From contig NZ_CP070326.1 in the NCBI RefSeq assembly GCF_016917755.1, forward strand, positions 8,804,001 to 8,868,000: 64,000 nt of DNA, read 5' to 3'. Positions within the stretch are counted from its first letter, which is position 1. The number at the start of each line of letters is the position of its first letter. This document shows, piece after piece, positions 17,228 to 25,441 of the stretch. The translations under genes were made by a program, and so were the position numbers. Below the pieces are notes generated by a model that was not told the origin of the DNA, did not search any database, and saw only the letters and a list, made by a program, of their open reading frames with translations. This DNA comes from Streptomyces noursei (GTDB lineage Bacteria > Actinomycetota > Actinomycetes > Streptomycetales > Streptomycetaceae).

Positions 17228-18463
17228 TCACCAGTAGCGGCCGGCGAGCATCGCCTCCAGTGTGTCCCGGTGCATGATCAGCCCGTCGGGGTCGGCCGGG
17301 ACAGGCACTCCCCCAGCTGACGCCGGGGGTACCCCCACGCCGAAGTGGATCTGACGGTAGGCCACCCTGAGCATCACGATGGCGTGCCGCAGGGCCGCGT
17401 AGAGGGTGTGGAACTCCATCGCGCGGGGCTCGTGCCCGGTCAGCCGGGCGTAGCGGGCCTCGACGCGGTCGCGGCGCAGGAAGTCGGGCAGGCCGCGCTG
17501 CCCGCCGCCCTGCGTGAGGTCCTGGAAGAAGCGGTGGAGGTAGATCATCCAGCCCAGGTCCAGCTCGCGGGGGCCGAGGGCGGCCATCTCCCAGTCCAGG
17601 ATCGCGGCCGGTGCGAAGCCGTCGTAGACGATGTTGCCGATCCGGGCGTCGCCCCAGGTCAGTACGGTCTCGCCGGGGTCCTCGGGCCAGTGGTCGGCGA
17701 GCCAGGCGAAGCCGCGCTCGATGAGCGGGGAGCGCGGGAGGCCGTCGACCACCCAGGCGTAGTAGGCGCGTTGGGCGTCGACGTGCCGCCGGAGCGGGTT
17801 CCCGGCGCCGGGCAGGGCGAGGAACTCCGCTGATTCCACGGGGACTTGGTCGTGCAGGCGGGCGAGGACGGCGACGCTCGCGGCCTCCAGCCGGTCGCTT
17901 TCGGCGTCGGTCGCGTCGTACAGCCAATTCCCCTCGTACGTATAGGGCATGACGTCGGGCGGTACCCGGCCGGAGACGCGGGGCATGACGAAGAACGGCG
18001 CGCCGAGGTGCGCGGGGTCCTCCTCCAGCCAGAAGGGGCGGGGCACCGGCAGGTCGGTGCGGTCGGCGACCAGGCGCATGGTGCGGTACTGCCGGGGCAT
18101 GTCGTAGCGCGGGAAGATCGCGTACGCGGCGGGGTCGCCGGCCAGCCGCAGGACGCAGGGGGTGGGGGCCTCGCCCTGCGCGTGCGCGGCCGAGGGTTCG
18201 GCGGAGTCCGGGGCCGGCTGGTCGATGTCGAAGAGCAGGGTCTCGCTGGACATGCCGTTGGAGGCGGGCACGGTGATCGCGGTGACCCGGGGCGCCGGGA
18301 GGGGGATGCCCACTGCGGCTGGAGGACCCCCTTGTTCGGCCGGAGTCGGGAGCCCGTGGGAGGGGTCGAGAGCCCGGGTGCGGGTGGCGAGCCAGGCGGT
18401 GAGCCGCCGGGTGAGGTCCTCGGGGTCGCGGGTGGTGGTGCGGGGGCGCGGGGTGGCGGTCAT
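17228..18463 (-). CDS. APH-family kinase-like phosphotransferase
   Basis: 411-residue protein of the aminoglycoside-phosphotransferase/choline-kinase fold. Visible are the catalytic loop LTWGDARIGNIVYDG (normally HGDxxxxN; here the His is Trp), the metal-binding ILDWEMAALG, and a terminal helical region. Such proteins neighbour acyl-CoA dehydrogenases in actinobacteria and probably phosphorylate a hydroxylated small molecule rather than an antibiotic. ATG 18463 overlaps the upstream stop (ATGA). Two short repeat elements (17304-17341 and 18308-18366) are translated in frame, giving the Pro/Gly-rich insertions PPASAGGVPVP and PAEQGGPPAAVG. Confidence 0.85.
   Translation of the reverse strand: MTATPRPRTTTRDPEDLTRRLTAWLATRTRALDPSHGLPTPAEQGGPPAAVGIPLPAPRVTAITVPASNGMSSETLLFDIDQPAPDSAEPSAAHAQGEAPTPCVLRLAGDPAAYAIFPRYDMPRQYRTMRLVADRTDLPVPRPFWLEEDPAHLGAPFFVMPRVSGRVPPDVMPYTYEGNWLYDATDAESDRLEAASVAVLARLHDQVPVESAEFLALPGAGNPLRRHVDAQRAYYAWVVDGLPRSPLIERGFAWLADHWPEDPGETVLTWGDARIGNIVYDGFAPAAILDWEMAALGPRELDLGWMIYLHRFFQDLTQGGGQRGLPDFLRRDRVEARYARLTGHEPRAMEFHTLYAALRHAIVMLRVAYRQIHFGVGVPPASAGGVPVPADPDGLIMHRDTLEAMLAGRYW
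17304..17341. repeat. Short interspersed GC-rich palindromic repeat, copy 1
   Basis: Contains CTCCCCCAGCTGACGCC followed by GGGGGTACCCCC, a near-perfect hairpin plus a KpnI-type palindrome. I recognise the CCCCCAG...GGGGGTACCCCC layout as a dispersed short repeat common in Streptomyces genomes. It lies inside the kinase gene and keeps the frame open. Confidence 0.6.
18308..18366. repeat. Short interspersed repeat, copy 2
   Basis: Reads CCCACTGCGGCTGGAGGACCCCC, then TTGTTCGGCCGGAGTCGGGAG, then CCCGTGGGAGGGG: the same GC-rich palindromic style as the other two copies. It lies near the N-terminal coding region of the kinase gene, in frame. Confidence 0.5.
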
Positions 18464-19653
18464 CGGGCGGCCTCCCCGGGGCGGCGGGTGCGGCCGGGGG
18501 CGACGGAGTCGTAGCCGGTGAAGCCGCTGGGGTCGTGGCGGCCGAAGCTGCCGTGCTCGAAGATGCCGTAGCCGGTGCGGCCGTCGAGGGTGAAGCGGGC
18601 GGCGTGATCGGTGACCCCGTAGGCGGTATGGGGGTGGGCGGCCGGATCGGAGAGATCGTAGACGCGACGGTCGATCCAACCGCGGCCCTGCCAGGTGCCG
18701 TGCTGCCAGTCGTCGGCATGGGGGTCCCCCTTGCTCGAACGGAGTTGAGAGCTTGGGGGCGGGTAGCCGGCGCCGAGGGCGAGCGGCGAGGAGGTGAGGA
18801 TCTCGGCGGTGAGTTCGAGGGGCTTGCGGGCGGGGTCGGTGAGGTGGAGGACGGCGCGCTCGGGGTGGCGGGTGCCGGGGCGGTAGCCGATGTCGGCGTA
18901 GGGCCAGCCGAGTTGGCGGTCGGGAGCGCCGTCGCGGACCAGCCGCGCCTCGTTGAGGGTGCGGTGGCCGTCGGCGTCCTCCTGGACGATGACCATGACG
19001 AACCGGTCGTCGAAGCGGACCGGGCACCAGATCCAGTGGAACCCCTCGGTGGGCGCCTCGGCGGCGGCCCGCCCGCCGTCCTCGCCGGGTATCGGGCGCA
19101 CGCCCCAGCTGCGGTCCCGGGTGCCGGTCCACTCCCCCGCGGTGACGGTGAGCCGCTCGCCGGCCGCCTGGAGGGTGCCGGTGCAGGTGCCGGCCTGGAC
19201 GAAGCGGCGGCCCTCCAGGATCAGCCGGCCGCCGCGGTGCTGGGTGTGGTGCGGTTCCCAGGTGGCGGGGAAGGAGGCGGTCCAGGTGAGGTCGTAGGAG
19301 AGGCCGTCGGGGTCGGACGGGTCGGGGTCGCAGGTGAGCCGGAGGCGGCGCAGGGGCTCCTCGACGGTGATCGTGAGCGGGCCGACGGTGAGCGCCAGGC
19401 GGTCGTCGGTGAGCGCGTCGGAGGCCCGGACGGCGTGCAGCCGGTCGCCGAGGCGCAGGGTGGCGTAGGCGTCGATGACGCCGGTGTTGGGGTAGACCCC
19501 GAGGCCGGCGATGAGCAGGGCGCGGCCGGTGTGGTCCAGGACGTGGAAGATACAGCGGTCGTAGGCGTTGCGGTCGCTGGTGGCGACCTGCCGCATGGAG
19601 AGCGGCGCCTGGTGGATGGGGTATTCGTCGAGCGCGATCGGACGGTCGGACAC
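18460..19653 (-). CDS. Conserved protein coupled to the kinase gene (AttH/lipocalin-like beta protein)
   Basis: 397-residue soluble, beta-rich protein. It has GEWTGTRDRSWGVRP and GFHWIWCPVRFDDRFVM, motifs I associate with a two-part lipocalin/AttH-like family found beside APH-like kinases and acyl-CoA dehydrogenases. No catalytic motif is certain. It overlaps the kinase gene by 4 bp (ATGA), so the two products are probably made together. An interspersed repeat (18719-18760) adds about 14 residues, including SSQLRSSKGDP. ATG 19653 is preceded by AGGAGGGACC. Confidence 0.7.
   Translation of the reverse strand: MSDRPIALDEYPIHQAPLSMRQVATSDRNAYDRCIFHVLDHTGRALLIAGLGVYPNTGVIDAYATLRLGDRLHAVRASDALTDDRLALTVGPLTITVEEPLRRLRLTCDPDPSDPDGLSYDLTWTASFPATWEPHHTQHRGGRLILEGRRFVQAGTCTGTLQAAGERLTVTAGEWTGTRDRSWGVRPIPGEDGGRAAAEAPTEGFHWIWCPVRFDDRFVMVIVQEDADGHRTLNEARLVRDGAPDRQLGWPYADIGYRPGTRHPERAVLHLTDPARKPLELTAEILTSSPLALGAGYPPPSSQLRSSKGDPHADDWQHGTWQGRGWIDRRVYDLSDPAAHPHTAYGVTDHAARFTLDGRTGYGIFEHGSFGRHDPSGFTGYDSVAPGRTRRPGEAAR
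18719..18760. repeat. Short interspersed repeat, copy 3
   Basis: Starts GGGGGTCCCCCTTGCTCGAA and ends GAGTTGAGAGCTTGGGGG. The termini can pair (CCCCAAGCTCTCAA... against ...GGGGG), the arrangement of a widespread Streptomyces short repeat. It is inserted in frame within the coding sequence at 18460-19653. Confidence 0.65.
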
Positions 19654-19926
19654 GGTCCCTCCTGGGCACGGCCGGACGGTGGATCACCGGGAAACGGAGA
19701 ATTGACGGTACGTCAGATAGCGCTGGGCGGCCACACCCCCGAGGAAGGTGATGGGGCGGCTCGCCACCGCGCCCGGTGGCGACCTGTGTGCCGACAGCGC
19801 TCCGCATCCGGCCCGGGAGCGACGAAGAGGCGTCCTTGCGCGCCCGAACCGCCCGTCGCACAAGGCGAGTCGAGGTGGCGCGCGGACGGGCGGGGCGGGG
19901 CGTCCGACCGGCCCCGCCCCGGTGAC

Positions 19927-21099
19927 TCAGTGCGACTCCGGCCCCGCCAGGTGCCGGGCGATCACCATCCGCTGGATCTGGTTGGTGCCCTCGACGATCT
20001 GGAGGACCTTGGCCTCGCGCATGAAGCGCTCGACCGGGAAGTCGACGGTGTAGCCGTAGCCGCCGAGGAGTTGGACGGCGTCGGTGGTCACCCTCATCGC
20101 GGCGTCGGTGCAGAACAGCTTGGCCATCGCCGCCTCCTTGGAGAACGGCGCGCCGGCGTCGCGCAGCCGGGCGGCGGCGAGGTACAGCGACCGGCCCGCC
20201 TCCACCTGCGTCGCCATGTCCGCGAGCATGAACCGCAGACCCTGGAAGTCGACGATCGGGCGGCCGAATTGGCGGCGACCGGCGGTGTAGGCGAGGGCCT
20301 CGTCCAGTGCTGCCTGGGCGACGCCGATGGCGCAGGCGGCGATGCCGAGGCGGCCGGAGTCCAGGGCCGAGAGCGCGATGGAGAAGCCCTGGCCCTCGTC
20401 GCCGATCCGGCGGGAGTCGGGCACCCGGACCCCGTCGAAGTGCAGCTGTGCGGTCGGCGAGCCCTTCATGCCCATCTTGCGTTCGGGCTTGGCGGGCCTG
20501 AGGCCCTCGGCGTCGCCGGGCACCAGGAAGGCGGTGATGCCATGGGCGCCGTTGCCGCCGGTGCGGGCCAGCACGGTGTAGAAATCGGCCACCCCGCCGT
20601 GGGTGATCCACGCCTTGGTCCCTTCCAGGGTCCAAGTGTCGCCGCTGCGGGTGGCCCGGGTGGTCAGCGAGGCCGCGTCGGAGCCGGCGGCGGGCTCGGA
20701 GAGGCAGTAGGCGCCGAGCAGGCCGCCGCCGAGCATGGCCGGGAGGTACTCGGCGCGCTGCTCCTTGGTGCCGTATCCGGCGAGCGCGTGACAGGCCAGG
20801 GTGTGGACGCTGACGCCGAGGCCGACGGTGAGCCGGGCGGCGGCGAGCTCCTCCAGGACCTGGAGGTAGACCTCGTAGGGCTGACCGCCGCCGCCGAATT
20901 CGTCGGCGTACGGGAGCGAGAGCAGGCCGGACTCGGAGAGCAGGGTGAACAGGGCCCGCGGGAAGCGGCCGGCTTCCTCCTCCTCGGCGGCCGCTGGCCG
21001 GATCTCGCGCTCGGCGAGCTCACGGACCAGGGCCATCAGGTCGCGGGCCTCCTCGGTGGGCAGCCTGCGGTCCACCGGCGGCGGAACGTAGTCGGTCAT
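19927..21099 (-). CDS. Acyl-CoA dehydrogenase
   Basis: 390-residue FAD-dependent acyl-CoA dehydrogenase introducing a trans-2 double bond into an acyl-CoA. Landmarks: the N-terminal helical domain, YCLSEPAAGSDAASL, the KAWITHGGVADFY flavin-binding loop, RQFGRPIVDFQ, LGGYGYTVDFPVERFMREAK with the catalytic-base region, and the end IVEGTNQIQRMVIARHL. The frame is open to 21393, but ATG 21099 (MTDYVPPPVD) follows a strong GGGAGGAG and gives the usual length. It may belong to the same pathway as the two upstream-strand genes at 17.2-19.7 kb. Confidence 0.95.
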   Translation of the reverse strand: MTDYVPPPVDRRLPTEEARDLMALVRELAEREIRPAAAEEEEAGRFPRALFTLLSESGLLSLPYADEFGGGGQPYEVYLQVLEELAAARLTVGLGVSVHTLACHALAGYGTKEQRAEYLPAMLGGGLLGAYCLSEPAAGSDAASLTTRATRSGDTWTLEGTKAWITHGGVADFYTVLARTGGNGAHGITAFLVPGDAEGLRPAKPERKMGMKGSPTAQLHFDGVRVPDSRRIGDEGQGFSIALSALDSGRLGIAACAIGVAQAALDEALAYTAGRRQFGRPIVDFQGLRFMLADMATQVEAGRSLYLAAARLRDAGAPFSKEAAMAKLFCTDAAMRVTTDAVQLLGGYGYTVDFPVERFMREAKVLQIVEGTNQIQRMVIARHLAGPESH

Positions 21100-21325
21100 G
21101 GCGGCGCTCTCCTCCCTTTCGGGCGCTACGGCGACGCGCGCAGGGTTGGCGGCGGCGCCGGTTTCCGTCGTGCCTGGCCGATGATCGCTTTCCGGGTCGC
21201 GGAAGGCGATGACCTGCGGCTGTGGCGCTAGGAGTATGCCCGATCGGCGGCCCGGCGTCACGGGTTGATCATCGATCGTCGGGCAGATCCGGACCACATC
21301 GCGCAGCGGGCGACGCCGTCGGCAA

Positions 21326-21360
21326 ATTGGTCCGAACCATTGACTCAGTGGTCTAGTCCT
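21326..21360. promoter_or_regulatory. Tandem DasR-like operators of the chitinase gene
   Basis: Two dre-like sites: ATTGGTCCGAACCAT (21326-21340, palindromic) and AGTGGTCTAGTCCT (21347-21360). The core TGGTCYRARUCC-type 11-mers are repeated 21 bp apart. They resemble the DasR consensus ACTGGTCTAGACCAGT and the 12-bp direct repeats found before Streptomyces chitinase genes. Confidence 0.7.
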
Positions 21361-21461
21361 TCTACCTTCTCCACCAACGTTTCGCGCGTTCATGCCAATT
21401 CGGCAGGCATGTGCCCCGGAACGCCGCCATGCTCCACCCTCGCCCCCTCCGAGGAGACGAC

Positions 21462-22790
21462 ATGCTCAGACCGCACCGGAAGCGAGCGCCGCGGAAGTTG
21501 ATCGCCGCCGCGACCGCCCTGTGTACCGCGGCCCTGGCCGGCACGCTGTTCGCCGGTTCCGCCTCCGCCCACCCGTCGCCCGCCACCGCCCCGGCAGGAA
21601 CCGCTGCGCGGCACCCCGTCTCGTCACCCACCGGCGTCCCCACCGCCACCCACCCGGTCACCGCGGCCCGGACCGCCGCGGCCGGCAACAAGGTCGTCGG
21701 GTACTTCACCAACTGGGGCATCTACGGCCGCAATTACCAGGTCAAGAACATCGAGACCTCCGGCTCCGCGGCCAGGCTGACGCATATCAACTACGCATTC
21801 GGCAACGTCCAGGGCGGCAAGTGCGCCATCGGCGACTCCTACGCCGACTACGACAAGGCGTTCACCGCCGACCAGAGCGTCGACGGCAAGGCCGACACCT
21901 GGGACGACCCGAACGGTCTGCGCGGCAACTTCAACCAGCTGCGCAAGCTCAAGAAGCTGCACCCCGACCTCAAGGTGCTCTGGTCGTTCGGCGGTTGGAC
22001 CTGGTCGGGCGGGTTCGGCGAGGCCGCCAAGAACCCGGCGGCGTTCGCCCAGTCCTGCTACGACCTGGTCAAGGACAAGCGCTGGGCGGACGTCTTCGAC
22101 GGCATCGACGTCGACTGGGAGTACCCCAATGCCTGTGGTCTGACCTGCGACACCAGCGGCAAGGACGCCTTCACCGGCGTCCTGAAGGCGCTCCGGGAGA
22201 AGTTCGGCCAGAGCAACCTGGTGACCGCGGCGATCACCGCGGACGCGTCGGACGGCGGCAAGATGGACGCCACCGACTACGCGGGCGCGGCCCAGTACGT
22301 CGACTGGTACGACCCGATGACCTACGACTACTTCGGCGCGTGGGACGCCAAGGGGCCGACCGCCCCGCACTCCCCGTTGACGTCGTACAACGGCATACCG
22401 AAGGCCGGGTTCAACAGCACCGACACCATCGCCAAGCTCAAGAAGCTGGGCGTCCCGTCGGACAAGCTGCTGCTGGGCGTCGGCTTCTACGGCCGCGGCT
22501 GGTCGGGCGTCACCCAGGACGCGCCGGGCGGCACCGCGACCGGCGCGGCACCTGGCACCTACGAGGCGGGCATCGACGACTACAAGGTGCTCAAGACCCG
22601 CTGCCCGGCCACCGGCACGGTGGGCGGCACCGCCTACGCCAAGTGCGGTGACCAGTGGTGGAGTTACGACACCCCGCAGACCATCGGGAACAAGATGGCC
22701 TACAAGGACGCCCAGGGCCTGGGCGGGACGTTCTTCTGGGAGCTGAGCGGCGACACCCCCGACGGTGAGCTGATCAAGTCCATCACGTAG
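21462..22790 (+). CDS. Secreted family-18 chitinase
   Basis: 442-residue secreted GH18 endochitinase. A basic leader and hydrophobic stretch (KLIAAATALCTAALAGTLFAGSASA) form the signal peptide. A Pro/Thr/Ala linker follows, then the TIM barrel from about residue 75, with SFGGWTWS, the catalytic DGIDVDWE (213-220; acid/base E220), YDPMTYDYFG and the closing WELSGD. No separate chitin-binding domain is present. ATG 21462 is chosen for GAGGAGACGAC upstream; ATG 21411 has no site. By genome order it resembles chiD of S. coelicolor, but I did not align it. Regulation by DasR is likely. Confidence 0.94.
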   Translation: MLRPHRKRAPRKLIAAATALCTAALAGTLFAGSASAHPSPATAPAGTAARHPVSSPTGVPTATHPVTAARTAAAGNKVVGYFTNWGIYGRNYQVKNIETSGSAARLTHINYAFGNVQGGKCAIGDSYADYDKAFTADQSVDGKADTWDDPNGLRGNFNQLRKLKKLHPDLKVLWSFGGWTWSGGFGEAAKNPAAFAQSCYDLVKDKRWADVFDGIDVDWEYPNACGLTCDTSGKDAFTGVLKALREKFGQSNLVTAAITADASDGGKMDATDYAGAAQYVDWYDPMTYDYFGAWDAKGPTAPHSPLTSYNGIPKAGFNSTDTIAKLKKLGVPSDKLLLGVGFYGRGWSGVTQDAPGGTATGAAPGTYEAGIDDYKVLKTRCPATGTVGGTAYAKCGDQWWSYDTPQTIGNKMAYKDAQGLGGTFFWELSGDTPDGELIKSIT

Positions 22791-22852
22791 GACCGGGAGC
22801 ACCGGCCACGGGGGGACCGCACCGACGAACCGCCCCGAGGAACGGGGGACGC

Positions 22853-22886
22853 GAGCGGGCGGGAGGCGACGGCCTTCCGCCCGCTC
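22853..22886 (+). terminator. Hairpin after the chitinase gene
   Basis: GAGCGGGCGG (22853-22862) pairs with CCGCCCGCTC (22877-22886); a 10-bp stem 63 bp after the chitinase stop and 40 bp from the convergent TetR stop. It can serve both strands. Confidence 0.7.
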
Positions 22887-22925
22887 CGTAGCGCCCGGCC
22901 CGACGGCGACCGGGGCGGCACCTCG

Positions 22926-23582
22926 TCAGGCCGGCGGCCGGGGCGGCGCCGGACAGCCCGGCTCGAACTCCTCTATCAGGCGGAGGGTGTCCCCCAGCCC
23001 GCGGACCAGCAGCAACGCGACGGTCTCGCGCGGCAGCTCCTGCTCCTCGATCCAGTCGAGGGTGACGCCCTCGACGCTGGAGAGCCAGCCGGTCAACGCC
23101 GTGCGGGCGAGCACCGGGATCTCCTCCCGCCCCCAGGCGCCGCGCGCGATGGTGTCGAGCAGCCGGGCGCGGACCCGGGCACGGATGGCCAACACCTCGG
23201 CGTCGAAGCCGACCCCGCCGGTGACGATCGTGCGGTAGGCGGCCTGGTGGTACTGGGCGTAGCGCAGATAGCCGTCGGCGGTGCGCCGGACGCGCTCGAC
23301 CGGTGGCAGGTCGTGGGTGCTGCCGGCCCGCTCGACGAGTTCGGCCACCGCGTCCTCGATGATCGCGAGGTAGTAGCCGCGTTTGTTGGTGAAGTAGTAG
23401 TAGATCAGGCCCTTGGCGACCCCCGCCTGGCGCGCGATGTCGTCCATGGACAGCGCGTCGTAGGAGGTGTCGGCGAACAACTTCTTTCCGGTGGCTATCA
23501 GTTCGGCCCGACGCGCCTGGTAGCGGTCGGTTCCGTGGGCGCCGCGCGAGGCCGCCCGTCCGCGCTGTTGACTCTTATTCAA
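22926..23582 (-). CDS. TetR-family regulator
   Basis: 218 residues with a classical TetR HTH at about residues 24-70 (FADTSYDALSMDDIARQAGVAKGLIYYYFTNKRGYYLAI) and a helical effector domain. Divergent from two envelope genes (DUF6230 and DUF6114). A perfect inverted repeat at 23623-23637 lies between them, so it probably represses that operon. The ligand may be a lipid-like molecule, as in many TetR regulators of surface proteins; this is a guess. Confidence 0.93.
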   Translation of the reverse strand: MNKSQQRGRAASRGAHGTDRYQARRAELIATGKKLFADTSYDALSMDDIARQAGVAKGLIYYYFTNKRGYYLAIIEDAVAELVERAGSTHDLPPVERVRRTADGYLRYAQYHQAAYRTIVTGGVGFDAEVLAIRARVRARLLDTIARGAWGREEIPVLARTALTGWLSSVEGVTLDWIEEQELPRETVALLLVRGLGDTLRLIEEFEPGCPAPPRPPA

Positions 23583-23622
23583 AATCCGCCCTAGTCTCCA
23601 ACTGCCAGGATTTTTGCGCAGT

Positions 23623-23637
23623 ATGACAGAACGTCAT
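23623..23637. promoter_or_regulatory. Inverted repeat, likely TetR operator
   Basis: ATGAC-AGAAC-GTCAT, perfect 5-bp arms, 41 bp upstream of the divergent tetR start and 90 bp before the DUF6230 start. Confidence 0.5.
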
Positions 23638-23726
23638 CTGTGCCCTCGGCTCTGCGGTGGGCCCCCGCGGACAGCTCCATGAAGCACTTCCCTCGCGCAT
23701 TCGACCGCTGCCCCGGGGAGGACGCA

Positions 23727-24341
23727 GTGAGCACACCGAACGGTACGGCGCCCGAAGGACGGACCGCCTGGAAGAAGACCGCGGCGGTGGCGGTGCCCGC
23801 CGTACTCGCCGTGGGCGCGCTGGCCGCCGCGATGGCCCAGGGCGCGTTGGCCGCCTCCTTCGCGGTGTCCGGCAGCAACTTCCAGGTCGCGTCGGGCAAG
23901 CTGACCAGCGCCGGCCTCGCCTCGTACGTGCACACCGACCGCGACGCCGACGACCACGGCCACCCGGTCGCCCTGCTGGGCATCGGCAAGGCCGACCTGA
24001 CCGACATCTGCCAGGCCGCGCGGGTCGAGACCCCGGTGGGGACCGTGGTGTTCAAGCTGACCGCGGGCGGCGACGCCGGGCCGGTGCGCGCCGACAACCT
24101 CGTCATCGACGGGGAGGACCTGGTCGGCGACGCCCGGTTCGGCACCGCCCAGATCGGCCGGGACGCCGGCACCCTCGACGCGGTGCCGGGGGTCAAGGGC
24201 CCGCGCGGGAAGTTCGGACTCCAGGCCGGCAACATCGAGGTGGCCGGCGTCAAGTCGCACGCCTGGTCCGCCACCGGCGGCAACTTCCGCCTCAAGGGAC
24301 TGCGGGTGAGCGTGAGCCTGGACGGCCGGACGTGTTTCTGA
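23727..24341 (+). CDS. DUF6230-family secreted/anchored protein
   Basis: 204-residue protein with one N-terminal hydrophobic helix (AWKKTAAVAVPAVLAVGALAAAMAQGALA) after a short basic head. A beta-rich domain follows, with FAVSGSNFQVASGKLTSAGL and IEVAGVKSHAWSATGGNFRLKGL. Family members are often mis-named cholesterol esterase; there is no catalytic triad here. GTG 23727 is preferred because GGGGAGGAC lies just upstream. It overlaps the following DUF6114 gene by 10 bp, so they form a unit. The role is unknown, probably in the cell envelope. Confidence 0.82.
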   Translation: MSTPNGTAPEGRTAWKKTAAVAVPAVLAVGALAAAMAQGALAASFAVSGSNFQVASGKLTSAGLASYVHTDRDADDHGHPVALLGIGKADLTDICQAARVETPVGTVVFKLTAGGDAGPVRADNLVIDGEDLVGDARFGTAQIGRDAGTLDAVPGVKGPRGKFGLQAGNIEVAGVKSHAWSATGGNFRLKGLRVSVSLDGRTCF

Positions 24342-25354
24342 GCGCGCGCCGCGCCCGGTGGGGCGCCCGCCTGGACCGGGCCCTGCCCTGGCCGCAGCGG
24401 CGGGCCGCGCTGCGCCGGTGGCGCCGAACCCGGCCGTTCTGGGGCGGGCTGCTGCTCCTGCTGGGCGGCGTCGAACTGCTGCTGGTGCCGCTCTCCCCGC
24501 TGCCCGTGCTGATCAGCCTGGGGCTGGGCGGACTGGCCGCGCTGGGCATCGGGCTGGCGCTGATGGCGGCCGGGGTGTTCCTGTGGTGCACGCCGGCCGC
24601 GCACCACTACGTGAGCATCAATGCGCTGATCCTGTCGGTGCTCTCGTTCGCCGCGACCAACCTCGGCGGGTTCCTGATCGGGATGGGACTGGGGATCGCC
24701 GGCAGCGCGATGGGATTCGGCTGGACGCCGGTCCGGGACGCCACGGCGGACGGCGGCCGGACGGGGGCGGACGACTCGGAGGGAGCGGCGGGCGGAGACG
24801 AGGCGGAGGACGCGCCGGACCCTGCGCCCGCCCGCCGCGGCACCGGCAGCAAGGCCCTCGCCGTCGGGCTGCCGCTCGCGCTGCTCACCGCCCTCGGCGG
24901 ACCGGCGCAGCGGGCCGTGGCGACCGGCCCGCCGGCGCCGGCGGTCCCGCCGACCGTGACCACCACGAAGTTCGCCCCGCAGGGCTTCACCCTGGCCGGC
25001 GTGACCACCGTCCCGACGGCCGGCGGGCCGAAGAAGGTGATGGTGCTGCGCATGAAAGCGGCTTCCCTGACCGACTACCGCCTCCTCACCCATGACGCGC
25101 AGGGCCCGCAACTCCGCCTGTCCTCCGACGCGTTGGACCTCAAGGGCGAGGTGACCCTCTACCTCACCAAGTTCAGCGGCTGCATCGAGGGGGTGCTCTG
25201 TCTCACCTTCACCCCCGACACCCTGCCCGTTCCCCCGATCGTCCCGCCGTTCGTCTACATGACGCGGGTGACCGCCGAGCAGGCCCTGGTGACCTCGGAC
25301 CTGATCGTCGCGAACGGCCTGCGGCTCCAGGCGGGCGACCCGGCCGGCGGCTGA
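24332..25354 (+). CDS. DUF6114-family membrane protein
   Basis: 340 residues: a cytoplasmic basic N-terminus (RRWRRTRPFW), then about four hydrophobic segments between residues 35 and 130. An acidic Gly/Ala linker (about 136-170) and a further hydrophobic segment lead to an extracytoplasmic domain with sequence like its neighbour's (FAPQGFTLAGVTT, RLSSDALDLKGEVTLY). Starts at GTG 24332 inside the end of the DUF6230 gene. The pair plus the divergent TetR recurs in Streptomyces as far as I recall; no function is known. Confidence 0.8.
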   Translation: MFLSARRARWGARLDRALPWPQRRAALRRWRRTRPFWGGLLLLLGGVELLLVPLSPLPVLISLGLGGLAALGIGLALMAAGVFLWCTPAAHHYVSINALILSVLSFAATNLGGFLIGMGLGIAGSAMGFGWTPVRDATADGGRTGADDSEGAAGGDEAEDAPDPAPARRGTGSKALAVGLPLALLTALGGPAQRAVATGPPAPAVPPTVTTTKFAPQGFTLAGVTTVPTAGGPKKVMVLRMKAASLTDYRLLTHDAQGPQLRLSSDALDLKGEVTLYLTKFSGCIEGVLCLTFTPDTLPVPPIVPPFVYMTRVTAEQALVTSDLIVANGLRLQAGDPAGG

Positions 25355-25441
25355 GCCGACGCGCCCGACGCGGGGTTTACGGCCCCGCCCGCTACGAGCA
25401 CCATCGGCGTACGGGCAGGAGCCGCAACGGAGAGGTGAGGC

